Below are positions 40,917-49,757 of a DNA stretch of 64,000 bases, one piece after another. The DNA lies in contig CAWAJR010000007.1 in NCBI GenBank assembly GCA_963782465.1, positions 124,001-188,000 on the forward strand, read 5' to 3'. Positions within the stretch are counted from its first letter, which is position 1. The number at the start of each line of letters is the position of its first letter. This stretch comes from JAODBJ01 sp963782465 (GTDB lineage: Bacteria; Actinomycetota; Acidimicrobiia; IMCC26256; PALSA-610). The translations under genes were made by a program, and so were the position numbers. The notes under the pieces were generated by a model that was not told the DNA's origin, did not search any database, and saw only the letters and a list, made by a program, of their open reading frames with translations.

Positions 40917-41998
40917 CCGACTCCCTGGTCACCATGGTCCGCGGCGACGACCCGGCCCTTCGTGATCGTGAAGTGCAGCGCGTCGTCGACGAGTTGCTCG
41001 GCGCCGACGACCGTTCCCTCGCGCTCGACGACCATTCGCTTGCCGGTCGCCGTCGCGGCGCGCCCGGCGACGACGACCGCGAGGCGTCCGACGCCGATTC
41101 CCTCGACGCGGGGGTGTTCAGCATGATCACCAACGCGTTGCAGTCGCCACCGTTCATGACGAGCAGTCGCGTTGTCGTCGTGCGCGAGATCGCCAACCTC
41201 ACGAAGGAACAGACGCAGTGGCTGGTGTCGTACATCGCCGCGCCGCTCGACACGTCGCGGTTGGTGCTCGTCGCGGGCGGGGGCAAGACCCCCGCCGCGC
41301 TCGACAAGGCGTTGAAAGCGGCAAACGCGCGGATCGTCTCCCCGGCGGCGGAGAAGATCGACGACGTGATCGGTGCCGAGGCGCGCGACCAGCACGTCCG
41401 CCTCACCGCGGATGCGAAGCAGGCGATCTCGAAACAGTTCGGTGAAGACGCGAGCCGAGTCCCGGAACTCGTCGAGCTGCTCCACTCGACCTACGGCGAG
41501 GAGCGCACGCTCGACGTCACCGACATCGACGCCTATCTCGGCGAACTCGGCACCGCCGGCCCGTTCGATCTCACCAACGCGATCGATCGTGGTGATCTCC
41601 CGGCCGCGCTCGAAGTGTTGTACCGCCAACTCACCGCGACGAGCGCGCGCAACCCGAAGCCGGTGCACCCGTTCGTGATCATGGCGATGCTGGTGTCGCG
41701 CTATCAACGGTTCCTCCGTCTCGACGATCCCGCGATCGTCACGAAGGAGCAGGCGGCCGAGGTCCTCGGTATGAAAAGCGCGGCCGGCGCCGGTTTCGTG
41801 CTGCGCACCGCCCGTCAGCTCGGCTCCGACGGTCTACGGGAGGCGATGGGCCTGCTCGCGCAGGCCGAGCTCGACCTGCGCGGCGAAAGCGGGATCGACG
41901 AACGCACCGTGATCGAAGTGTTGGTCGCGCGGCTGGCGCACCTCCACCGACGGAACCAGCGGGGTTCGTCGCGAACGGCGGCCGCGGCGCGGCGTTGA
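40913..41998 (+). CDS. holA: DNA polymerase III subunit delta
   Basis: This 361-residue clamp-loader wrench subunit is AAA+-like without a functional Walker A. The N-terminal segment VTMVRGDDPALRDREVQRVV and FMTSSRVVVVREIANL fit the family, and the C-terminal collar helices lie from about 210. Its position after comEA-comEC matches the order found in many bacteria, here with folP inserted. Overlap with folP is four bases. Confidence 0.92.
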   Translation: MTDSLVTMVRGDDPALRDREVQRVVDELLGADDRSLALDDHSLAGRRRGAPGDDDREASDADSLDAGVFSMITNALQSPPFMTSSRVVVVREIANLTKEQTQWLVSYIAAPLDTSRLVLVAGGGKTPAALDKALKAANARIVSPAAEKIDDVIGAEARDQHVRLTADAKQAISKQFGEDASRVPELVELLHSTYGEERTLDVTDIDAYLGELGTAGPFDLTNAIDRGDLPAALEVLYRQLTATSARNPKPVHPFVIMAMLVSRYQRFLRLDDPAIVTKEQAAEVLGMKSAAGAGFVLRTARQLGSDGLREAMGLLAQAELDLRGESGIDERTVIEVLVARLAHLHRRNQRGSSRTAAAARR

Positions 41999-42031
41999 GC
42001 GCACGGAGTTGAAGCTGTAGAACGGCGGCCC

Positions 42032-43492
42032 ATGCCGGACGACCACAAGATCGTGATCATCGGAGCCGGGCCCGCCGGTCTGACCGCGGCGTACGTTCTG
42101 AACAAGCGTGGCGTGCGGAGCACCGTGCTCGAAGCCGACACGGTCGTGGGCGGGATCAGCCGGACCGCATCCGCGGAAGGCTGGCGCTTCGACATCGGCG
42201 GTCACCGCTTCTTCACGAAGGTGCAGGCCGTCGAGGACGTCTGGTTCGAGATTCTCGGCGCCGACGACTTCCTGAAGCGGCCGCGCCTCAGCCGGATCTA
42301 TTACCGCGGCAAGTTCTACGACTATCCGATCTCGGCAATGAACGCGCTGAAGAACCTCGGGCCGGTCGAAGCGTTGCGCTGCGTCGGCTCGTACCTCTGG
42401 GCACGGGTGCACCCCCCGAAAGACAAGACGACCCTCGAGGGTTTCGTCGTTTCGCGGTTCGGGTGGCGCTTGTACGGGCATTTCTTCAAGACCCAGAGCG
42501 AGAAGGTCTGGGGCGTTCCGTGCACGGAGATCCAGGCCGACTGGGGGGCGCAGCGCATCAAGAACCTCTCCCTCTTCCGGGCGGTGTGGGAGGCGCTGAA
42601 GCCGAAGCGTGTACGCGCGAAGGCGGCGAAATCGAAGCAGGTGACGAGCCTCATCGAGGAGTTCAACTACCCGAAGTACGGCCCCGGGATGATGTGGGAA
42701 CGTTGCGCCGACCTCGTCACCGCAGACGGAACGAAGATCGTGTTCGACGCGCCGGTGACGAAGGTCGAGCACCACGACGGTCGGGCGGTCGCGGTCACCG
42801 CGCTGACCGACGGCGCACCGAGCCGCTTCGAGTGCACCGAGGTGATCTCCTCGATGCCGATCGGTGCACTCTTGCGAGCGATGGACCCACCTCCCCCCGC
42901 CGACGTCATCGCCGCGGCCGACGCGCTCCGCTACCGCGACTTCATCACCGTCGCGCTCGTCGTGCCCGAGTCGGTCGGGTTCCCCGACAACTGGATCTAC
43001 ATCAACGACCCGTCGGTCGAGGTCGGTCGCATCCAGAACTTCGGCCGGTGGTCGCCCTACATGGTCAAGGACGGGCGCACGTGCCTCGGGCTCGAGTTCT
43101 TCGTGTGGGAGGGCGACCACATGTGGACGAAGGGCGACGCCGACCTGATCGAGCAAGGCAAACGCGAACTCCACGAGATCGGGCTTCTCGACGACGTCTC
43201 GCTCGTCGAGGATGGGTTCGTCGTGCGGATGCCGAAGGCGTACCCGATGTACGACGCCCGCTACAAGGAGAACGTCGGTCGTCTTGCGCAGTGGATCGCG
43301 GAGCACACACCCAACGTGTACCCGGTCGGCCGGAACGGGATGCACCACTACAACAACCAGGACCATTCGATGTTCACCGCGATGCTTTCGGTCGAGAACA
43401 TCTTCGGCGCCCACCACGACGTCTGGAACGTGAACGTCGAAGAGGAGTACCACGAGGAGAAGGTCGCGGCCCCTCCGCACCCGAACCAGTGA
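42032..43492 (+). CDS. NAD(P)/FAD-dependent oxidoreductase (protoporphyrinogen-oxidase/UDP-galactopyranose-mutase-like)
   Basis: This 486-residue flavoprotein opens with the dinucleotide fold VIIGAGPAGLTAAYVL and continues GGHRFFTKVQAVEDVW, typical of the amine-oxidase-like group often linked to surface sugar genes. The C-terminal FAD segment (NVYPVGRNGMHHYNNQDHSM) is conserved. It may act on a sugar nucleotide or isoprenoid; the substrate is not determined. It stands 33 nt after holA but may have a separate role. Confidence 0.83.
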   Translation: MPDDHKIVIIGAGPAGLTAAYVLNKRGVRSTVLEADTVVGGISRTASAEGWRFDIGGHRFFTKVQAVEDVWFEILGADDFLKRPRLSRIYYRGKFYDYPISAMNALKNLGPVEALRCVGSYLWARVHPPKDKTTLEGFVVSRFGWRLYGHFFKTQSEKVWGVPCTEIQADWGAQRIKNLSLFRAVWEALKPKRVRAKAAKSKQVTSLIEEFNYPKYGPGMMWERCADLVTADGTKIVFDAPVTKVEHHDGRAVAVTALTDGAPSRFECTEVISSMPIGALLRAMDPPPPADVIAAADALRYRDFITVALVVPESVGFPDNWIYINDPSVEVGRIQNFGRWSPYMVKDGRTCLGLEFFVWEGDHMWTKGDADLIEQGKRELHEIGLLDDVSLVEDGFVVRMPKAYPMYDARYKENVGRLAQWIAEHTPNVYPVGRNGMHHYNNQDHSMFTAMLSVENIFGAHHDVWNVNVEEEYHEEKVAAPPHPNQ

Positions 43493-43550
43493 CGAGCCCC
43501 GATCGCACGGCTAGCCTCCCGGCGGGCGGGCGCTCCGGGGGGAGGAACGC

Positions 43551-44129
43551 ATGCGACGTTCGATTGCCGCACTGGTCGTCTTGGTCGCCACGGCCACCGG
43601 GCTCGCCGGGCTCGGCGGGAGCGCCGGTGCGGCCGCCGGTGCCGCGGTCGCAACCGGCGGGGCGCAGAAGTCGCTCAACCCGCAACTCCGAGGCCCGTTC
43701 ACCGGGACGACCACGTTCACGTTCACGCAGCCGTGCGACTTCGCGCACCAGATCTTCGACGCGACGTACGTGGCGAAGGGTTACCGGCGGGCCGGCTTCT
43801 TCCACCTCGACGGCTGCGCCGAACTCACCTCACCGGATTTCACGATCAACGGTTCGTTCACGCTGACCACTCCGACGAAGGCCCAAGTCACGGGCACGAT
43901 GGCGGGATCGTTCCCCCCGGTGGTCAACAGCGCGCCCTGCACGGCAGGGACGTTCGCGTCGGCCATGGACTTCACGTTGACGATGACCGGCGGAACGAAG
44001 ACCTTCCGGCACGCCAAAGGCACGATTCACCTGACGGGAACGTGGTGCTCGAGCATGACCCCGGGAATCCCGAGCGAGATCTTCGGCTTGCTCCGGGGCC
44101 ACATTCACCGCGTGCGCGCGCGGCCCTGA
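43551..44129 (+). CDS. Secreted protein of unknown function
   Basis: This 192-residue protein has a clear signal peptide (1 to about 27, RRSIAALVVLVATATGLAGL, cleavage near SAGAAA). The mature part is beta-rich with four cysteines (CDFAHQ, DGCAEL, SAPCTAG, TWCSS) that could form two disulfides. GGGGGGAGG lies upstream of ATG 43551, and TAGCCT at 43512-43517 is a likely -10. I do not recognise the family. Confidence 0.75.
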   Translation: MRRSIAALVVLVATATGLAGLGGSAGAAAGAAVATGGAQKSLNPQLRGPFTGTTTFTFTQPCDFAHQIFDATYVAKGYRRAGFFHLDGCAELTSPDFTINGSFTLTTPTKAQVTGTMAGSFPPVVNSAPCTAGTFASAMDFTLTMTGGTKTFRHAKGTIHLTGTWCSSMTPGIPSEIFGLLRGHIHRVRARP

Positions 44130-44163
44130 ACGTCGGAGCGCGGCCGTCGCCGCGGTGACGAAC

Positions 44164-44436
44164 CTACGACGCGTTCTGCTGGGCCTTGTTGGCCTTGCGC
44201 ATCATCCGCGAGATCCGTCGCGCCGCCTGGTTGCGGTGGATGATGCCTTTCTCGCCGGCCTTCGCGATGCGCTTCTGCGCCAGTTGCAGCCGTTCCTCGG
44301 CATCTTCGGCGCCGGTTTCGACACCGTCGTGCGCGTGCTTGACCCGGGTCTTCAACTCCGACCGCACCGCTTTGTTGCGTACCCGCCGAACCTCGTTCTG
44401 CAGGTTGCGCTTCTTCTGACTCTTGATGTTCGCCAT
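44164..44436 (-). CDS. rpsT: 30S ribosomal protein S20
   Basis: This 90-residue ribosomal protein, ANIKSQKKRNLQNEVRRVRN at the N-terminus, is lysine/arginine-rich throughout and binds 16S rRNA early in assembly. ATG 44436 gives the family start. In many genomes rpsT sits beside holA or lepA; here it is between them on the opposite strand. The secreted-protein gene converges with it 34 nt away. Confidence 0.97.
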   Translation of the reverse strand: MANIKSQKKRNLQNEVRRVRNKAVRSELKTRVKHAHDGVETGAEDAEERLQLAQKRIAKAGEKGIIHRNQAARRISRMMRKANKAQQNAS

Positions 44437-44759
44437 GCTGCTTCGTCGATCTCGCGGTCGTGGGTGGAGCAACCCGGGCGGAGCCGGGGAGGAACCGAGC
44501 GAGGGTAGCAGGGTGATGAATCAACGACCCGGCGGGAACGGGCCGGCCGGGTCGCCGACCGAGGGGCGGGCAGGCGCTGGTGCGGCGGGCCCGCCCGCCC
44601 CGCTGGGAAGCCGCACGGGTGCGGCGAGCACGAAACGGCGGGGACAGCCGTGCCGTGCGCTCGGAGGTACGGACGCGTACCGGGCACGGTTCACCGCTAC
44701 CGGCACAATGGTGATGGCATCGCCGGTCGACCGGCGACCCGGCCTCCGGCAAGGACCAT
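44437..44759. promoter_or_regulatory. Divergent rpsT/lepA intergenic region with a 16-bp palindrome
   Basis: This 323-nt gap separates rpsT and lepA. A perfect palindrome CGCCGGTCGACCGGCG lies at 44721-44736, about 24 nt before the lepA start, next to CACAAT (a possible -10). It is well placed to be an operator or leader hairpin for lepA. No gene or known RNA motif is evident in the remainder. Confidence 0.4.
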
Positions 44760-46544
44760 GTGACCGACCTCGACCACATCCGCTGCCTGTCGATCATCGC
44801 CCACATCGACCACGGCAAATCGACGCTCGCCGACCGGCTCCTCGAGCTGACCGGCGCCGTCGACCCGCGCGACATGCGCGCGCAGTACCTCGACTCGATG
44901 GATCTCGAACGCGAGCGGGGCATCACGATCAAAGCGCAGAACGTGCGCCTCGAGTACAAGGGTTTCGTCGTCAACCTCATCGACACGCCCGGCCACGTCG
45001 ACTTCGGCTACGAGGTGAGCCGCAGCCTGGCCGCGTGTGAAGGTGTGATCCTCCTCGTCGACGCGTCGCAGGGCATCGAGGCGCAGACGCTCGCCAACGC
45101 GTACCAGGCCGTCGAGCACGACCTCACCATCGTCGCCGCCCTGAACAAGATCGACCTGCCCGCGGCCGAGCCGGAACGGCGCGCCGGCGAGATCGAACGG
45201 GTGCTCGGCATCCCCGCCGGCGAAGTGCTCCGCATCTCGGCCAAGACCGGTGAGGGCGTCGGCGAGCTGCTCGACGCGGTGATCGAACGCATCCCGTCGC
45301 CCACGGGCGACCCCGATGCGCCGACCCAGGCATTGATGTTCGACTCCTACTACGACGCCTACCGGGGCGTCATCAGCGCGGTACGCGTGTTCAACGGCAC
45401 CCTGCGTTCGGGCGCGCGCCTGCGCTACCTCCAGGCGCGCCAGGAGCACGACGCCGAGGAGATCGGGGTGCGCCTCCCGGTGCCGACGCCGGTCGCGACG
45501 CTCGGGCCCGGCGAGGTCGGCTACCTCATCGCGGGCATCAAAGACGTCGGCCAGGCGAAGGTCGGCGAGACCGTCACCGACGCCGCCCGGCCGGCCGAAC
45601 CGCTCGAGGGGTACCGCGACCCGAAGCCGATGGTGTTCTGCGGCCTCTACCCCGTCGACGGCGACGAGTACGCCGACCTGCGCGACGCGCTCGAAAAGCT
45701 GCGGCTCAACGACTCGTCGTTCACCTACGACCCGGAAACGTCGGGCGCGCTCGGGTTCGGTTTCCGGTGCGGGTTCCTCGGTCTGCTGCACATGGAGATC
45801 GTGCGCGAACGGCTCGAACGCGAGTACGGCGTCGCGCTCGTCGCGACCGCGCCCAACGTCGAGTACCGGCTCGAGTTCCCCGACGGCCGGGTGGAAGTGG
45901 TCGACAACCCGTCGTCGATGCCGCCGCTCAACGAGGTGGCGGCGATCGAAGAACCGTACGTCGACGTCACGGTGCTCACCCCGACCGACTACGTCGGGAC
46001 GTTGATGGAGCTGGCGCAGCAACGGCGCGGATCGTTGCAGAAGATGGAATACCTGTCGGAAGATCGTGTCGAACTCGTCTACGTGATCCCGCTCGCCGAG
46101 ATCGTGCTCGACTTCTTCGACCAGATGAAGTCGCGTACGCGCGGGTACGCGAGCCTCGACTACGAACCGGCCGGGTACCGCGCCTCCGACCTCGTGAAGG
46201 TCGACGTGCTCCTCAACAACACCGCCGTCGACGCGTTCTCCGCGATCGTGCACCGCGACAAGGCCTACGACTACGGCCGCAAGATGACCCAGAAGCTGCG
46301 CGAGTTGATCCCGCGGCAACTCTTCGACGTGCCGATCCAGGCGGCGATCGGCGGCCGGATCCTGGCGCGTGAAACGGTGAAGGCGAAGCGCAAGGACGTG
46401 CTCGCCAAGTGTTACGGCGGCGACATCTCCCGGAAGCGCAAGCTGCTCGAACGCCAGAAGGAGGGGAAGAAGAAAATGAAGCAGATCGGTCGAGTCGAGG
46501 TTCCCCAGGAGGCCTTCGTCGCCGCGCTCCGTCTCGACGAGTAA
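44760..46544 (+). CDS. lepA: Elongation factor 4 (LepA)
   Basis: This 594-residue translational GTPase assists ribosome assembly and back-translocation. G1 is AHIDHGKST, G3 DTPGHVD and G4 NKID. Domain II, domain V and the LepA-specific C-terminus follow, with CYGGDISRKRKLLERQKEGK near the end. GTG 44760 (AAGGAC upstream) gives the normal start. A Rieske-like membrane gene begins 8 nt downstream, probably in the same transcript. Confidence 0.97.
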   Translation: MTDLDHIRCLSIIAHIDHGKSTLADRLLELTGAVDPRDMRAQYLDSMDLERERGITIKAQNVRLEYKGFVVNLIDTPGHVDFGYEVSRSLAACEGVILLVDASQGIEAQTLANAYQAVEHDLTIVAALNKIDLPAAEPERRAGEIERVLGIPAGEVLRISAKTGEGVGELLDAVIERIPSPTGDPDAPTQALMFDSYYDAYRGVISAVRVFNGTLRSGARLRYLQARQEHDAEEIGVRLPVPTPVATLGPGEVGYLIAGIKDVGQAKVGETVTDAARPAEPLEGYRDPKPMVFCGLYPVDGDEYADLRDALEKLRLNDSSFTYDPETSGALGFGFRCGFLGLLHMEIVRERLEREYGVALVATAPNVEYRLEFPDGRVEVVDNPSSMPPLNEVAAIEEPYVDVTVLTPTDYVGTLMELAQQRRGSLQKMEYLSEDRVELVYVIPLAEIVLDFFDQMKSRTRGYASLDYEPAGYRASDLVKVDVLLNNTAVDAFSAIVHRDKAYDYGRKMTQKLRELIPRQLFDVPIQAAIGGRILARETVKAKRKDVLAKCYGGDISRKRKLLERQKEGKKKMKQIGRVEVPQEAFVAALRLDE

Positions 46545-46552
46545 CCGGGTAC

Positions 46553-47074
46553 GTGGAACGCAACCTCGAGGCCGCGACACCGCGGATGCGCCGTCAGCTC
46601 CGGCTGATCGCGATCCTTGCCGCGTTCGTCGCCTGCATCATCGTCGCCGCGTTCATTGGTGCGTTCCGCAACCAGGGCGCGAACGCGCATCTCCCGACCG
46701 CGGTACGAATCGACGCCGCGGCGCTGGCCGAGGGCGCGTTCTCGCAGGCGACGATCGACACCGATGTGGTCCTCGACGGCCACGAGTACAAGCAGGTCGC
46801 GTTGCTGATCACCCGTTCCGCCGGCCAGGTGCACGCGCTGTGGGCGCACAGCACGCACGTCGGGTGCCGGGTGGTCCCGTACCGCAACCAGAGCTTCGTC
46901 GACCCGTCGAAGCGCGCCGACGCGAAGTTCGTCGACCCGTGCGGCAATGCGGTGTGGGCGCTCGACGGCCGCTGCCTCGCCGGCGACTGCCCCCACGGGC
47001 TCGACGAGTTCGCGGTGACGGTCCGCAATGGCGTCGCCTACGCCGACCTCACCAACCTCCACCACTCGGCCTAG
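46553..47074 (+). CDS. Membrane protein with degenerate Rieske-like domain
   Basis: This 173-residue protein starts at GTG 46553 and has one N-terminal membrane helix (about 17-37, LIAILAAFVACIIVAAFIG). The exported part resembles a Rieske domain. Box 1 reads S100-T-H102-V-G-C105, with serine where the first ligand cysteine should be. Box 2 reads VDPCGN, with the second ligand histidine missing. The two disulfide-type cysteines appear kept, while iron-sulfur ligands are not complete, so a [2Fe-2S] cluster is unlikely. A later CPHG (146-149) might bind metal instead. The role is unknown. Confidence 0.6.
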   Translation: MERNLEAATPRMRRQLRLIAILAAFVACIIVAAFIGAFRNQGANAHLPTAVRIDAAALAEGAFSQATIDTDVVLDGHEYKQVALLITRSAGQVHALWAHSTHVGCRVVPYRNQSFVDPSKRADAKFVDPCGNAVWALDGRCLAGDCPHGLDEFAVTVRNGVAYADLTNLHHSA

Positions 47075-47135
47075 AACTCGTTTTGATGTAGCGAAACCGC
47101 GGTCTTGCGCGCTCTGGGTACATCAAAACGAGTTC
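47074..47135. terminator. Long bidirectional hairpin between convergent genes
   Basis: The arms GAACTCGTTTTGATGTA (47074-47090) and its exact complement (47119-47135) enclose a 28-nt loop. The stem covers both facing stop codons. The AT-rich stem is unlike the surroundings and carries TTTT within each arm instead of after it. Confidence 0.7.
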
Positions 47136-48267
47136 AGTCGCGGGGGAGGCCGAGCACTTTCTCGCCGAGGATGTTGCGTTGCACCTCGCTCGTGCCGCCG
47201 CCGATCGTGAGCGCGCGCGAATAGAGGTAGCCGTAGTGCCACATGCCCGCATCGGGCTCGCCGTAGGGGCCACGATCGGTGAGCAGGCCCGCGGTGCCGG
47301 CGAGTTCCATCGCCAGTGCCATCACGTGCTGGCCATGCTCGTCGGAGAGCGCCTTGCGCACCGATGCCTCGGGGCCCGGTTCCATGCCGCGCACCTTCGC
47401 CGACACCGTGCGCAGGCGGATGAGGCGCAGCACCTCCGACTCGACGAACAGCTGCGCGAGCCGCTGCCGCAGCCCGGCGTCGCGCGTGCCGCCGTGGGCG
47501 CGCACGACGTCGAGCACGTCGGTCGCCGTCGGGCCGCGTCCCCAGAGCGCGCCTTCACCCGACAACGACACCCGTTCGTTGCCGAGGGTGACCTTCGCGA
47601 GGCGCCAACCGTCGTCGACCTTCCCGACGACGTTCGCGGCGGGCACGCGCACGTCGTCGAAGAACACCTCGTTGAACTCGTGCGTGCCGGTCATCTGCAC
47701 GAGCGGGCGGACGGTGACGCCGGGGCTCTTCATGTCGAGCACGAAATAGGTGATGCCGTTCTGCGCCGCCGCGCTCGGGTCGGTCCGCGCGAGCAGGATC
47801 CCGTAGCGGGCGACGTGGGCCAGCGTCGTCCAGACCTTCTGGCCGTTCACGACGAACTCGTCGCCGTCGCGCACGGCACTCGTGGTGAGCGACGCGAGGT
47901 CGCTCCCCGCGCCGGGCTCGCTGAACAGCTGGCACCAGATCTCCGAGCCGTCGAGCAGCCCGGGCAGGTACCGCTCTTGCTGCGCCACCGTGCCCGCGAC
48001 CATCAGCGTGGGCCCGGCCCAGCCGATCCCGATCGGGTTCATCGGCTTGGGGACCCGCAACTCCCGCATGACCTGGTCGATCGCGAGCTGCTCGGTGGGC
48101 GAGGCGTCGAGCCCCCACGGGCGTGGCCAGTGAGGAGCGACGTAGCCGGCCGCCGCGAGACGCCGCCCCCAGTCGTTCGGGAACGCTCCGGCGGGCGCCT
48201 CCCGTTCGACGAACGCTCGCGCCGCGGCGGCCGCCGCGAGCGCCTCGGTCGGAAGCTCGAGGTCCAC
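47134..48267 (-). CDS. Acyl-CoA dehydrogenase
   Basis: This 377-residue FAD enzyme belongs to the actinobacterial group that often dehydrogenates steroid side chains or branched acyl-CoAs. Conserved sequences are CQLFSEPGAGSDLASLTT, VNGQKVWTTLAHVA and LGNERVSLSG. The C-terminus RALTIGGGTSEVQRNILGEKVL is characteristic. GTG 48267 is preceded by TAGCGT at 6 nt, suggesting a leaderless start. It stands alone, so the substrate cannot be inferred from neighbours. Confidence 0.93.
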   Translation of the reverse strand: MDLELPTEALAAAAAARAFVEREAPAGAFPNDWGRRLAAAGYVAPHWPRPWGLDASPTEQLAIDQVMRELRVPKPMNPIGIGWAGPTLMVAGTVAQQERYLPGLLDGSEIWCQLFSEPGAGSDLASLTTSAVRDGDEFVVNGQKVWTTLAHVARYGILLARTDPSAAAQNGITYFVLDMKSPGVTVRPLVQMTGTHEFNEVFFDDVRVPAANVVGKVDDGWRLAKVTLGNERVSLSGEGALWGRGPTATDVLDVVRAHGGTRDAGLRQRLAQLFVESEVLRLIRLRTVSAKVRGMEPGPEASVRKALSDEHGQHVMALAMELAGTAGLLTDRGPYGEPDAGMWHYGYLYSRALTIGGGTSEVQRNILGEKVLGLPRD

Positions 48268-48333
48268 CGGCCGACGCTACCTCCGCGACCTCCGGCCGTC
48301 ATCCGCCGGTGGCGGTGGCGCCGAACAGGAGTG

Positions 48334-48966
48334 ATGGTCCCCGACGAGCTCTCCGAATCGCGCCCCGGGGTGGGAGGGTGCGGGCCTCGCGCGGTGCGCG
48401 CCACGCGCACGCGCGACGGGACCGACACCGAGCTGATGGCGTCGGTCGTGGCGGGCGACCAGCAGGCGCTGGCCTCGGTGTACGAGCGGCATGGCGACAC
48501 GTGCTTCGCGCTGGCCCGCCGGGTGCTGAACGACCGTTCCCTCGCCGAGGAAGTGGTGCAGGAACTGTTCGTCCGGTTGTGGCGCGATCCCGAACGTTTC
48601 GACCCCGGTCGCGGGTCGTTGCGCTCGTTCCTGCTCGCGCAGGTGCACGGCCGGAGCGTCGACTTGCTGCGGGCCGAGGTGGCGCGCCGCGGCCGGGAGG
48701 AACGCGACGCCTTCCGCTCGCCCGCGATCGACGACGATCTCGAGCGGGCGGTGCTCGATCTCACGGAGGCCGAGGCGGTGCGCGCCGCGCTGGGTTCGCT
48801 GGCGGAAGGTGAACGCACGGCGATCGAACTTGCGTACTTCGGGGGCCATACGTATCGCGAGGTTGCGACGTTGCTCGAACAACCTGAAGGCACGGTGAAG
48901 AGTCGTATCCGTTCCGGCCTGCTGCGCCTCCGCGCGGCGCTGATCGAAGCGGGGGTGGCCGAATGA
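48334..48966 (+). CDS. ECF RNA polymerase sigma factor (SigK-like)
   Basis: This protein of about 210 residues has sigma-70 region 2 (AEEVVQELFVRLWRDPERFD) and region 4 (RTAIELAYFGGHTYREVA, then PEGTVKSRI). ATG 48334 is taken as the start; a GTG at 48331 and later in-frame starts are possible, and the first 30 residues look poorly conserved. It overlaps the anti-sigma gene by ATGA. SigK-type factors answer redox or membrane stress after release by RskA-like partners. Confidence 0.9.
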   Translation: MVPDELSESRPGVGGCGPRAVRATRTRDGTDTELMASVVAGDQQALASVYERHGDTCFALARRVLNDRSLAEEVVQELFVRLWRDPERFDPGRGSLRSFLLAQVHGRSVDLLRAEVARRGREERDAFRSPAIDDDLERAVLDLTEAEAVRAALGSLAEGERTAIELAYFGGHTYREVATLLEQPEGTVKSRIRSGLLRLRAALIEAGVAE

Positions 48967-49748
48967 ATACCGGCAACGGTCCGCGCGACGACACCCGCGA
49001 CGAAGGTCGCGACGAAGGTATGGAGGAGCTGCTCGGCGCGTACGCGCTCGATGCGGTCGACGAGCAAGACCGCGCGCGCGTCGACGGCTACGTCGCGCGG
49101 TCGCCGGCGGCGCAGCGAGCACTCGACGAGTTGCGAGAGACCGCGGCGATGCTCGCGCTCGTCCCCTCGGCCGGCGAACCGGCACCGGCCGATCTGTGGT
49201 CGCGCATCGCGGGGGAAATCGAGCCCGGCGCCGCGAGCGAGGCGACCGTCGTGCCGATGGAGGTGAAGCGGCGGCCGTTCTCGCCGCACGTCGTCGCGCC
49301 ATTCTCGGTGGCGGCGGCGATCATCATCGTGTTGCTCGCGGTACAGGTGGTGCACCTGCGCGGGCAGGTCGACAACCTGAAGGCGACCGGTCCGGTCGCG
49401 TCGGCGGCGCTGTTCGATCGGGCGACCGGTGTTCCCGGTGCGAAGGTCGCGTCGCTCTCGGGCGGGAATACGGCGCTGGCCCGGATCGTGGTGTTGCCCG
49501 ACGGCACCGGCTACCTCGTGAACAAGGCACTCGCGCCGTTGCCGCCGACCCGCACGTACCAGTTGTGGGCGCTGGTCGGCAGCCCCTCCAAACCGACGGT
49601 GATCTCCGCCGGTGTCCTGGGCTCGGCGCCCCGGGCGGCCGCCTTCAACGTGTCGCCCGAGGTCGTCGGCTTCGCGCTCACCGAGGAGCACACGGGCGGC
49701 GTCGTGTCGTCGCACAATCCACCGATCGCGACCGCCGACCTCGCCTGA
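48963..49748 (+). CDS. Anti-sigma-K factor RskA-like membrane protein
   Basis: This 261-residue protein has an N-terminal anti-sigma helical domain (LLGAYALDAVDEQDRARVD). One membrane helix lies at about 110-131 (VAPFSVAAAIIIVLLAVQVV), followed by the extracytoplasmic RskA domain (TYQLWALVGSPSKPTVISAG). The zinc motif HxxxCxxC of other anti-sigma factors is absent, as in RskA. It would hold the preceding sigma factor at the membrane until cleaved. Coupling is by ATGA. Confidence 0.9.
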   Translation: MNTGNGPRDDTRDEGRDEGMEELLGAYALDAVDEQDRARVDGYVARSPAAQRALDELRETAAMLALVPSAGEPAPADLWSRIAGEIEPGAASEATVVPMEVKRRPFSPHVVAPFSVAAAIIIVLLAVQVVHLRGQVDNLKATGPVASAALFDRATGVPGAKVASLSGGNTALARIVVLPDGTGYLVNKALAPLPPTRTYQLWALVGSPSKPTVISAGVLGSAPRAAAFNVSPEVVGFALTEEHTGGVVSSHNPPIATADLA

Positions 49749-49757
49749 TCCGCGATC

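Noticed and set aside
47179..48333. N-terminal extension of the sigma factor through 47179-48333
   Set aside because: That stretch is antisense to the acyl-CoA dehydrogenase, and sigma region 2 begins only after 48430.
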